From positions 62,001-126,000 of the forward strand of contig CP054180.1 of NCBI GenBank assembly GCA_015709635.1: a DNA stretch of 64,000 nucleotides. Reading direction: 5' to 3'. The position numbers and the translations under genes were made by a program. Positions 41,174-48,672 of this stretch are shown here, piece by piece; the first letter of the stretch is position 1; every line of letters starts with the position of its first letter. A model generated the notes under the pieces. That model saw only the letters and a program-made list of their open reading frames with translations. It was not told the origin of the DNA and searched no databases. The stretch comes from Gammaproteobacteria bacterium. Lineage in GTDB: Bacteria > Pseudomonadota > Gammaproteobacteria > Burkholderiales > Nitrosomonadaceae.

Positions 41174-42413
41174 AACGCAGCGCCTCCGCCGGATTTACTT
41201 TGGATGCACGGTAGCTGGGATAAATCGTGGCCAGCAGACTCAGCACGAACGACGTTGCAGCGACGGTGGTGATGTCCGCCATCTGCGGATCGGTCGGGAT
41301 TTTACTGATGTAATAAATTTCGCGCGACAGGAATTGCACGTTGAACAAGCTTTCGATAAACGCCACCACTTCGCCGACGTTGTAGGCCAGCAGCATGCCG
41401 CCGGCAACGCCGAGAACGGTGCCGAAGACGCCGATGAACGTTCCCTGTACGATGAAGATCTTCATGATGCTGCGAGGGCTTGCGCCCAATGTGCGCAGAA
41501 TCGCAATGTCGGATTCTTTATCGGTTACTGCCATCACCAAGGTCGAGACGATATTGAACGCCGCCACGGCAATGATCAACGCCAGAATCAGCGACAGCAT
41601 GCGTTTTTCGATCTGGATGGCGCGGAAGTAGTTGGCGTGCTGTTTGGTCCAATCGCTGATATGACTGTCGATGGTCAGCAATGCAGGTAATTCCTGGACT
41701 ACTTTGGGCGCTTGAAACAAATCAGTCAGTTTGAGGCGCACGCCGGACACATCGTCGTTTTCCATGCGATACAGTTTTTGCGCGTCGAACATGTGAATCA
41801 AGACCAATCCGGAGTCGTATTCAAAATGCCCCACTTCAAAAATACCGACCACGGTGAATTGCTTCAGCCGAGGGAGAATGCCCGCCGGCGTGACTTGACC
41901 TTGTGGTGAGATCAACACGATTTTATCGCCGACGAAAGTGCCCAGCACGCGTGCCAGTTCCATGCCGATCACGATACCAAATTCTCCCGGCACCAGGTTG
42001 TCCAGTTTGCCGCTGACCATCGAATGGGAGAAATTGGCGACTTTGTCTTCCATCACCGGCAAAATGCCGCGCACCATGACGCCTTGCACGATCTGGTTAT
42101 GCGACAGCATACCTTGTGCGCTGACATATGGCGCGGCGGCTTCGACGGCCGGATGTTTGCTGGCTTCATCGGCGATCTGCTGCCAGTGGCTCAGGTTGCC
42201 ATAAGGACTAGCGATCTGCACATGCGACGCCACACCCAAAATGCGAGTGCGCACTTCTTTTTGAAAACCGTTCATGACCGACATGACGGTAATCAGCGCC
42301 GTCATTCCCAGTGTAATCCCCATCAGGGAAATCAGCGAAATAAACGAGATGAAGTGATTGCGTTTTTTGGCGCGCGTATAACGCAAGCCGATGAAAAGCT
42401 CGTAGGGAGACAC
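41166..42413 (-). CDS. lolC: Lipoprotein-releasing system transmembrane protein LolC/E
   Basis: The 415-residue permease has one N-terminal and three C-terminal membrane segments around a large periplasmic domain. Hallmarks are ELFIGLRYTRAKKRNHFISFIS at the start and FNIVSTLVMAVTDKESDIAILRTLGAS before the C-terminal segments. Only one permease gene is present, so the complex probably uses two copies of the same subunit. It is the first gene of lolC-lolD. Confidence 0.93.
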   Translation of the reverse strand: MSPYELFIGLRYTRAKKRNHFISFISLISLMGITLGMTALITVMSVMNGFQKEVRTRILGVASHVQIASPYGNLSHWQQIADEASKHPAVEAAAPYVSAQGMLSHNQIVQGVMVRGILPVMEDKVANFSHSMVSGKLDNLVPGEFGIVIGMELARVLGTFVGDKIVLISPQGQVTPAGILPRLKQFTVVGIFEVGHFEYDSGLVLIHMFDAQKLYRMENDDVSGVRLKLTDLFQAPKVVQELPALLTIDSHISDWTKQHANYFRAIQIEKRMLSLILALIIAVAAFNIVSTLVMAVTDKESDIAILRTLGASPRSIMKIFIVQGTFIGVFGTVLGVAGGMLLAYNVGEVVAFIESLFNVQFLSREIYYISKIPTDPQMADITTVAATSFVLSLLATIYPSYRASKVNPAEALRYE

Positions 42414-42520
42414 GAATTAAAATACCCATAATTAGTTCAATTGCGAAGTTTGCCACATTTAAGCGGGACTTAACAAATAATCAGGCATCGTACGCCGCAA
42501 TTGTGACCGCAGGATTTCCG

Positions 42521-43240
42521 CTATAAACTGCCGCGTGCTTCGTTGACCATTTGAGTCAATCTGGCGATATCGAGCACATGCAAATCATGTCCTTGGCGCA
42601 TGATAAGGTTGTCTTTGACGAGTTTTTTCAGTTCGCGTGAGACCGCTTCGCGGTGCGTGCTGACCAAATTGGCGATTTCAGTCTGGGTTGGCGATGGTGA
42701 AATGATTGCGGCATTTGCCGAAGTCATGTGCTCTCTGGCCAGGCGCAACAGCTCCGATTGAATACGGTTGCGTACCGCCAGCGTGCTGAAATCGTAAACC
42801 CGCTCGGTGAGGCGGCGGACTTGTCCGGTCAGGCGCTTGAGTATGGTCTCGGCAATTTGCCGGTTGGAGTACACCAGGTGCTGAAAATCCGATGCCGACA
42901 TCGATGCCAGCAATGCGCTGGTTTTGGCGATTGCCGTGGCGGAGCGGGGATGGCCGTCGATCGCCGTCAATTCGCCGAACATTTCACCTGTTGGTAAGTC
43001 GCACAGAATAACTTCCTGCCCCGACAGACCGTGATACAAAATACGGATTTCTCCTTGCACAATGAAAAAAACGCTGTTGTTTTGATCGTGATAGCGCACA
43101 ATTTCATTGCCTGCATCATAGCGGTGCCACTGACAAGCCGCTGCAATCTTTGCCATGTCTTCGGTTGACAGGTGCTGAAACTCTTTGATTGTCGTCAGCA
43201 TGGCGATGGCGCGTTCAGGCGATATGTTTCGCGTACTCAT
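42521..43240 (-). CDS. Crp/Fnr family transcriptional regulator
   Basis: The 239-residue regulator has a cNMP-binding-type beta-roll (about 20-125, with GEMFGELTAIDGHPRSATAIA), a long dimer helix and a winged helix-turn-helix (PSPTQTEIANLVSTHREAVSREL). The recognition helix has Arg197, Glu198, Ser201 and Arg202. Glu-x-x-Ser-Arg is FNR-like, while the Arg before Glu is CRP-like, so the preferred site is uncertain. No N-terminal Cys cluster is present, so it is not an FNR-type oxygen sensor. It diverges from a gene with a perfect FNR-type box upstream. Confidence 0.9.
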   Translation of the reverse strand: MSTRNISPERAIAMLTTIKEFQHLSTEDMAKIAAACQWHRYDAGNEIVRYHDQNNSVFFIVQGEIRILYHGLSGQEVILCDLPTGEMFGELTAIDGHPRSATAIAKTSALLASMSASDFQHLVYSNRQIAETILKRLTGQVRRLTERVYDFSTLAVRNRIQSELLRLAREHMTSANAAIISPSPTQTEIANLVSTHREAVSRELKKLVKDNLIMRQGHDLHVLDIARLTQMVNEARGSL

Positions 43241-43281
43241 TTTCTCCCGCTTGTAAAAAAGTCTTCTGCTGTTTTCAGCTT

Positions 43282-43430
43282 CTAAGGAAACTCTGAAAAA
43301 GATGGCGAGCGATGGTCAGGCAAGGCGAGATCAAGTGAAAAAGCGCAGTGTACGAACGGTAAGTGAGCATTTTGAGCCTGATTTCAACACAGCATGGCCG
43401 GGAGCAGCAGTTTTCCAGATCTTTCCTAAG
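43282..43430. repeat. Palindrome-ended intergenic repeat, element 1
   Basis: CTAAGGAAACTCTGAAAAAGA at the left (43282) is an imperfect inverted match of the right end, GCAGTTTTCCAGATCTTTCCTAAG (ending 43430). The roughly 150-base element has no ORF. It joins directly to element 2, with which it shares the CCTAAG boundary. It may be a MITE-like or REP-like unit. Confidence 0.5.
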
Positions 43431-43578
43431 GAACGCTGATTAATTGACTATACGAGCGAATCACTTCGTTACGCGGTACTTGCTTCCTCGCCTATCTTGT
43501 TTTGATATGTCTCGGTTGCTGCGTTCCGTGCGCCTCGTGCTTCATCTCGTCCGCCGAATTAATCAGCGTTTCCCTAAG
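43425..43578. repeat. Palindrome-ended intergenic repeat, element 2
   Basis: The left end CCTAAGGAACGCTGATTAATT and the right end AATTAATCAGCGTTTCCCTAAG are near-perfect inverted copies about 20 bases long. They enclose 154 bases in total without a credible ORF. This end structure is typical of small non-autonomous elements. Confidence 0.6.
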
Positions 43579-43722
43579 CCAACGTTTTTCCCCTCATGGC
43601 GATAATGATATATCAAAGTCGAACCAGATAAAGAACTTCTGTAATGTCCGTGAAAACAAAAAGTCGCAGTGCTGGCACTAGGAGAACTTCAGTTAGTGTC
43701 GCAGGAAACAATCAGGATTCGT

Positions 43723-43762
43723 TGATAATGATCAACATTCTTTTCATCATCCCGGCTATTTT
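43723..43762 (+). promoter_or_regulatory. Perfect FNR-type box with -10 candidate
   Basis: TTGATAATGATCAA at 43723-43736 matches the FNR consensus at all ten defined positions. TATTTT at 43757-43762 as -10 places the box centre near -40, a class II arrangement. It lies between the divergent Crp/Fnr gene (start 43240) and the unknown gene at 43881. The remainder of the 640-base gap holds the two repeats and nothing else recognised. Confidence 0.6.
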
Positions 43763-43880
43763 GAATTAAAGAAAAGATTGGAATATATTATAAGAGCGGC
43801 TTAATAAGCTGGCGCTTGCTAAGTTGGAGTCAGTCGTTTCGCTTGATATGCAAAAATGCAAAAGGGGGAGGAAGAAATTC

Positions 43881-45056
43881 ATGACAACCTTTTTGAATAG
43901 CAAAAATTTCGCAGCCCGCTCCGGTGATGAGCAGCAGTCACTGTCCGATGCTTTAGACGATATTCTTAAAAACGATTATCAGGGCAATTTCTTTGCATTG
44001 CTGGGCATGTACCAGCGTATTCTGGCGGATAATCATCAGCGTCAGCGCTGGGCGGAGATTCATAAAAAGCTCGATACCTTATTCAAATGCGGCACTGCGG
44101 AAGTCATCAGCGGACCGATGATCGGCATCCCCGTTTCCATCCGCGACAGCGATTATTTCAAGGAAGCGGCTCAATGGCTCGGTAAAGAAAGATCCAGGAT
44201 GGCCACTATCGAATGGATGGCGACCGCCTGGAATGCGACTTATGCCGATACCGGTTTATGGATGGGAAAAACCTTTGAGCCGGTATCGCGTGAGACGGTG
44301 GCAAAAAAGACCCGCAATGATGACAAAGCAATGGATGACTATAATCCGGCCACGGTGCGTATCGGGCGCAATTTTTTCCGCGAGCCGCCCGATCCCAACG
44401 CGCTGCAAGCCGTCGGTTTGCCGGCGCTGATCCAATTATGGAAGCTGAAAGACCGTCCGATGCGTTTCGATACGGCCGGATTTGACGGCGAGTTGCGGGC
44501 GGAAAATTTGGCTAAAGAGAAAGCGATTCCATACAGTAAAACGGGTGGCTATTTTCTCTGTAACATGGGGACTTCCGTGGTTGCGGAAATGCAGGGTAAA
44601 AAAGTGTATCAGCTGAACTACCGCTGGCCTGACCTCGGTCCGGTGTATCCCATGACGCGTTTGGTCGATGAAATCGTTCGCATCGACGACGGTATTTATC
44701 TGGGGCAATTGGTGTTCGCCATGCAGCATTACAGCTTGGGAGCCTTTGCCTTGCCGAATGGCCAAGTCGTATCGATCGGCGATGACTATCCTTATCGTTC
44801 GATGATCGACAATATCAAACGAATTTTTCCCGTGGGCTGGGTGGATGAAAAAGATCCATACGGCTATCAGAATAACGGGTTTTTCCTGATGGTCGATCCG
44901 GCTTATGCCAAGGCATTTTATGCAGACGATGCGTTTCCGCAATTGCGTCCGCGTCCGGGTGAAATCGGCTTCAGCGAATTGGGATATGTGCAAACGGCAG
45001 CCATTTCAAGCAAGCCGGAAGCAGCGCAAACGGCAACGGCTGGAGCGCAGCACTAG
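43881..45056 (+). CDS. Unknown protein, possibly truncated by an in-frame stop
   Basis: I do not recognise this 391-residue protein. It has no signal peptide and is rich in aromatic residues. It contains PMIGIPVSIRDSDYF, IEWMATAWNATYADTGLWMG, RIGRNFFREPPDPNAL and YFLCNMGTSVVAEM. The ATG at 43881 has GGGGAGGAAG about 7 bases upstream; an earlier TTG at 43824 was rejected. After its TAG the same frame continues into PEITDWVEGWKKDEALNRK with coding character, so the stop may be premature. It is preceded by a perfect FNR-type box, so induction at low oxygen is plausible. Confidence 0.6.
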   Translation: MTTFLNSKNFAARSGDEQQSLSDALDDILKNDYQGNFFALLGMYQRILADNHQRQRWAEIHKKLDTLFKCGTAEVISGPMIGIPVSIRDSDYFKEAAQWLGKERSRMATIEWMATAWNATYADTGLWMGKTFEPVSRETVAKKTRNDDKAMDDYNPATVRIGRNFFREPPDPNALQAVGLPALIQLWKLKDRPMRFDTAGFDGELRAENLAKEKAIPYSKTGGYFLCNMGTSVVAEMQGKKVYQLNYRWPDLGPVYPMTRLVDEIVRIDDGIYLGQLVFAMQHYSLGAFALPNGQVVSIGDDYPYRSMIDNIKRIFPVGWVDEKDPYGYQNNGFFLMVDPAYAKAFYADDAFPQLRPRPGEIGFSELGYVQTAAISSKPEAAQTATAGAQH

Positions 45057-45568
45057 CCGGAAATCACCGATTGGGTTGAAGGCTGGAAAAAAGACGAAGC
45101 GCTCAATCGTAAATTCACCACGTTCATCCTGGAAGAATCGCCGAAAGGTGCTGCCGATAGCCAAGAAACGGCCGATTGGTATGATGAAACAAGCCGCACG
45201 AGCGGTCTTGATTACTATCACGGCTACGCTCAGTCTGCACTGCGGCTTTGCCGAAACGTTCCGTCCCGATTTCCGCAACATCAAGTACGATGAGGAGAAT
45301 GCCCGGTATCAAGCCATGGCTGGAGCGTATCGCCACCGGTTATTTCGATTTCCCGCCGGTTAATCTCACGTATAGCGCAAAAGGGCCTGGTTCATGGAAA
45401 TATGAAGCACTGGGTACGCTCAAAGTTACCGATGGTAAGGATGAAAAGTTCGAAATCAGGTCTAGCTTTCTGACCAGCAACTGGAAATTGTTCCACGACG
45501 CATTGCAGTTGCACCGGTTTTATGTGATTCATGAGCTGTTGCCGCGTTATGGCATTTGTGCGGCATAG
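45057..45568 (+). pseudogene. Decayed coding remnant, three frames
   Basis: Coding-like sequence passes through three frames. Frame of the upstream gene: DWVEGWKKDEALNRKF to LDYYHGYAQSALRL. Then +1: AETFRPDFRNIKYDEENARY. Then +2: PWLERIATGYFDFPPVNL to LPRYGICAA, stop at 45568. This fits one gene broken by two single-base shifts, and possibly one with the preceding 391-codon ORF, separated by a TAG. Two adjacent genes, or assembly indels, are alternatives. No family is recognised. Confidence 0.5.
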
Positions 45569-45608
45569 CGGTAATGCGGTGAATGTTATTGGCAAATTAT
45601 CAAACGCT

Positions 45609-46124
45609 CTATTTCTGGCTGATTTTCTCGTCGAGATGCTCGATTCTGACTCTGGCCACGCCGTGCAAGCCGATCTTTTTCGCCGCGCCGTGCGATAGAT
45701 CGATGATTCTGCCTTTTTTGAACGGCCCGCGATCGTTGACCAGAACGTCGACATGACGGCCGTTTTGCAAATTGGTCACCCGGACACGCGACGGCAATGG
45801 CAAAGTCTTATGCGCAGCGGTTAAGCCGTGCGGAACGAAGCGTGTTCCCATGGCGGTGCGATTGCCCGATTCCGAGCCATACCACGAGGCATGGCCAACC
45901 TCCCGGTAGCCGGCAGCCGAGCGCATCGGGTAATAAGTGACGCCGTTTATCGTGTAGGGTTTGTTGTAAGGTGCGGTGAGATTGGGGTTGCGTTGGCTGC
46001 CCGTGTCCGGCGAACGCGGCGAAGTACCGGAAAACATCGAAGCGCAGCCGCTGATCAAACCGGCGGTTAATAGCATCACACCGATATGCTTGCGATAGGT
46101 TGACTGTTGCGGGGTGTCTGTCAT
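45609..46124 (-). CDS. rlpA: Septal ring lytic transglycosylase RlpA family lipoprotein
   Basis: The 171-residue outer-membrane lipoprotein has the lipobox LISGC near residue 27 and a double-psi beta-barrel: GHASWYGSESGNRTAMG, LPSRVRVTNLQNGRHVDVLVNDRGPF and RIIDLSHGAAKKIGL. RlpA enzymes cleave denuded glycan strands at the septum. The C-terminal SPOR domain found in many RlpA proteins is absent, so septal targeting may differ. Confidence 0.9.
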   Translation of the reverse strand: MTDTPQQSTYRKHIGVMLLTAGLISGCASMFSGTSPRSPDTGSQRNPNLTAPYNKPYTINGVTYYPMRSAAGYREVGHASWYGSESGNRTAMGTRFVPHGLTAAHKTLPLPSRVRVTNLQNGRHVDVLVNDRGPFKKGRIIDLSHGAAKKIGLHGVARVRIEHLDEKISQK

Positions 46125-46305
46125 TCACAAGTTCCCAAAACGCGGTTGATTATAACGGCCATTAACTATGATCCATGGCATGAGTTTTTGTTCGCATCAC
46201 AAAATCTTGAATCTGCACCGGCTGATCATATTATCATCGCAAGCCGGTGCTGAAGTTGCAAGACTGCGCCAGCGCATTCAACGACAAAGGAAGAGGGATT
46301 GAACG

Positions 46306-47277
46306 ATGACGGATAACAGCCAGATCAAAATTAATGGCGCGATAGCACGCGAGAATCCTCACGGCATGTTGCGCGAACCGACTTTCTCGGGGGTGCTTTC
46401 CTTCATGCGGCGCAATTACAGTAAGGATATCGCCGGAGCCGAGCTGGTGATCAGCGGCGTGCCGCTGGACCTGGCGGTGTCCTACCGTTCCGGCGCGCGT
46501 TTCGGGCCGCAGGGAATCCGCTTGGCGTCGGCGGAAGTAGCGTCGCTGAAACCCTATCCGTGGGGTTTTGATCCATTCGAGAATCTTGCCGTGATCGATT
46601 TTGGCGATTGTTATCTGGATGTACATAATCCGATGACGATCCATGAGGCGATTGCCGATCACGCCCGGCATATCCTGGCATCGGGTGCGCGCATGCTGAC
46701 GTTCGGCGGCGATCACTACATCAGTTATCCATTGTTGAAAGCGCATGCGGAAAAGTTCGGCGCACCGCTGGCGTTGATTCATTTTGATGCGCATAGCGAT
46801 ACCTGGCCGGACAATTCACCCAGTTCGCTGAATCACGGCTCGATGTTTTATAAAGCCGTGCAGGACGGATTGATCGATCCCCGGCACTCGGTGCAAATCG
46901 GTATTCGCACCTGGAATGACGATTTCATGGGCATACATGTCTTGGATGCGACCTGGGTGCACCGGCATGGCAGCGATGCGGTGATCGCCGAAGTTGAACG
47001 TATCGTCGGCGATCGTCCGGCGTACTTTACCTTCGATATCGATTGCCTCGATCCGGCGTATGCGCCCGGCACCGGCACGCCGGTGTGCGGCGGACTGACC
47101 ACTGCGCAAGCATTGGCGATCATTCGCGGCTTTACCGCGATCAATTTGATCGGCATGGATATCGTCGAAGTCTCGCCGCCCTACGACCACAGCCAGATCA
47201 CGGCGCTCGCCGCCGCGCATATCGCCTGCGATCTGATTTGCTTGCTGGCGAAGCGCAAGGCCGATGGCTTGCTGTGA
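46306..47277 (+). CDS. speB: Agmatinase (ureohydrolase family)
   Basis: This Mn-dependent ureohydrolase converts agmatine to putrescine and urea. The 323-residue protein has the metal motifs FGGDHYISYP, HFDAHSDTW and FDIDCLDPAYAPGTGTP, and the length and N-terminal arm of agmatinases. In an ammonia oxidiser the urea produced could serve as an ammonia source, which is an inference only. Just past its 3' end lies the truncated reading frame of another gene on the minus strand. Confidence 0.9.
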   Translation: MTDNSQIKINGAIARENPHGMLREPTFSGVLSFMRRNYSKDIAGAELVISGVPLDLAVSYRSGARFGPQGIRLASAEVASLKPYPWGFDPFENLAVIDFGDCYLDVHNPMTIHEAIADHARHILASGARMLTFGGDHYISYPLLKAHAEKFGAPLALIHFDAHSDTWPDNSPSSLNHGSMFYKAVQDGLIDPRHSVQIGIRTWNDDFMGIHVLDATWVHRHGSDAVIAEVERIVGDRPAYFTFDIDCLDPAYAPGTGTPVCGGLTTAQALAIIRGFTAINLIGMDIVEVSPPYDHSQITALAAAHIACDLICLLAKRKADGLL

Positions 47278-47590
47278 ATTCGGCGTAGCAGTTTCAAAAA
47301 GTACCGCAATCACTTGTCCAATCGCGAGTTTGCGTGATGTAGTGAGCCGTCCGTCCACAGAGATGGCGGTATGCCGGTCGTAGTGAATTTCGATACCGTT
47401 GACACAGATGTTTGGCGCCAATGATGCCCGTGCCGCTGATGCCGGCGCCAGACTAGCGGGATTGATCGGCGAAGCGTGGCTATCGCAGTTGTTTTTTGCG
47501 AATGCGTTGATGGTACAGAGAAATGTTAAAGCGAGAATGCCTAGTTTCCAGGTGCCGCTTCGGCTTATTGTTCTTGGTGAATTTTTTTCA
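47278..47590 (-). pseudogene. Truncated and frameshifted secreted protein (DUF5666-like start)
   Basis: On the minus strand an ATG at 47590 overlaps the DUF6502 stop (ATGA) but runs into a stop after eight codons. If one A is added to the A7 tract just after the start, the frame reads MKKNSPRTISRSG then a signal peptide (WKLGILALTFLCTINAFA). About 60 more residues follow, including NICVNGIEIHYDRHTAISVDG and LAIGQVIAVLFET, which resemble DUF5666-type repeats. The homology-like part ends at the 3' end of speB, so the gene seems cut off there. A family match needs a search. Confidence 0.5.
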
Positions 47591-48460
47591 TGTGATCGTC
47601 AGGTCTTTTTCCGTACCGTTTTTTTCCGGCTCCACCGCTTCGCTGTAATAATAGATGCCGAAAGTCATGCGCTGCTTAGGCTCGTTCTTTTGCACATCGT
47701 TTCTTTCCAGTTCCATGGCGATTTTATTGACGGCGAGCAGCGTTTCCATGCCCAGTTGTTCGGATTTTTCTGCGAGTGTTTTGACGGAATCCGCGCTTAA
47801 TCCGTCGTAGTACACGCTGCGTTCCAGAAACGGTTGAGCTTGACCGAGCAGATTGCTGGTTGCGGCTGCCGCATGGTCATGCACGTTGTGGCCAAAATAA
47901 AAAACTTTTTCGTCGAAGCCGTGTGCTGGTATGAACGCTGCCGTATTGAGACAGACGCGATTTTCCTCATCGAAATGGGCAATACCGAGCCTGAGCCATT
48001 CGTCCAGCACAACGCGCGAACGGATATCGCAACTTATATTGGCTACCAATCCTTCAAAGGAGATGTCACCGCCTTCTCTAGCGAACCTGGGCAATCGCTT
48101 GGGTTGATTGTTTTCATCCAGATAACGCGGATCCGTGGTCCACAAATTGACCAGCCGTACACCGAGCGATACCGCTTGCGGGGCGGTTTCGGCGTCCGCG
48201 CAGTAATCATGGCGCAAGCGTTTGATGTCTTTGCGATGGATACCGGTGAGCAAGCTCAAGTGACTGTCGCTGGATGGTTTTCCGCCAATTTTGAAGTCGT
48301 TTTCCGCGACTTCGACAAATAAATCTTTCAGCATTTCTGCCAGGAACGGATAGGTAATTCCTTTCGCCAGCATCAACTTGACAAAGGGGCGCAGCACCCG
48401 GCGCAACGCGGTGATCAGCGCAGGTGAAGGGGTGGAATGGGTTGGATGCACGCCATGCAT
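47588..48460 (-). CDS. DUF6502 family protein
   Basis: The 290-residue cytoplasmic protein starts with a region that looks like a winged helix (VKLMLAKGITYPFLAEMLKDLFVEVAEN, LLTGIHRKDIKRLR) and continues into a helical, charged domain. I assign it to DUF6502 from memory of this pattern; the role is unknown, but a regulatory function for the next gene is likely from the layout. It is divergent from the cupredoxin/propeller gene and shares its repeat-bearing promoter region. TTGACTGGTCAA lies just upstream of its start. Confidence 0.6.
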   Translation of the reverse strand: MHGVHPTHSTPSPALITALRRVLRPFVKLMLAKGITYPFLAEMLKDLFVEVAENDFKIGGKPSSDSHLSLLTGIHRKDIKRLRHDYCADAETAPQAVSLGVRLVNLWTTDPRYLDENNQPKRLPRFAREGGDISFEGLVANISCDIRSRVVLDEWLRLGIAHFDEENRVCLNTAAFIPAHGFDEKVFYFGHNVHDHAAAATSNLLGQAQPFLERSVYYDGLSADSVKTLAEKSEQLGMETLLAVNKIAMELERNDVQKNEPKQRMTFGIYYYSEAVEPEKNGTEKDLTIT

Positions 48461-48520
48461 GAGATCTGTTGACTGGTCAATGAATGCGGATCTGATTGAT
48501 TGCGAGCGATTCTAGCATAA

Positions 48521-48602
48521 TGCGGGAAAATGTCACACAAATTCATTGACATGGGATTTTCTCCCACGTATAGTGCCGCGTGTGCGGGAAAATATCACAC
48601 AA
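48521..48602. repeat. Pair of 20-base direct repeats bracketing a promoter
   Basis: TGCGGGAAAATGTCACACAA (48521-48540) and TGCGGGAAAATATCACACAA (48583-48602) differ at one base and are 62 bases apart. One lies just upstream of the -35 element and the other just downstream of the expected transcription start. This layout suggests a regulator acting by looping or paired binding. Confidence 0.75.
48546..48574 (+). promoter_or_regulatory. Near-consensus sigma-70 promoter
   Basis: TTGACA (48546-48551), a 17-base spacer and TATAGT (48569-48574). It drives rightward toward the cupredoxin/propeller gene at 48673, leaving an untranslated leader of about 90 bases that contains the second direct repeat. 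Confidence 0.75.
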
Positions 48603-48672
48603 GAATGCTTTCACAAATAACTGATTGTATTGAAATCAACTGTTTTCAGAGAATCCAAAAGAGAGGTTTTAT

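Noticed and set aside
43282..43578. Complete insertion sequence
   Set aside because: No transposase ORF fits between the inverted ends; only non-autonomous elements are supported.
46816..47277. Minus-strand ORF opposite speB that continues the truncated gene at 47278
   Set aside because: The part beyond 47277 is antisense to the conserved agmatinase core and loses protein-like character, so the true remnant is taken to end near 47278.
48469..48480. TTGACTGGTCAA near the DUF6502 start as an FNR box
   Set aside because: The half-sites are separated by two bases instead of four, so it does not fit FNR.
48521..48602. Direct repeats as the start of a CRISPR array
   Set aside because: Only two copies, placed around a promoter, with no further repeats or cas genes.
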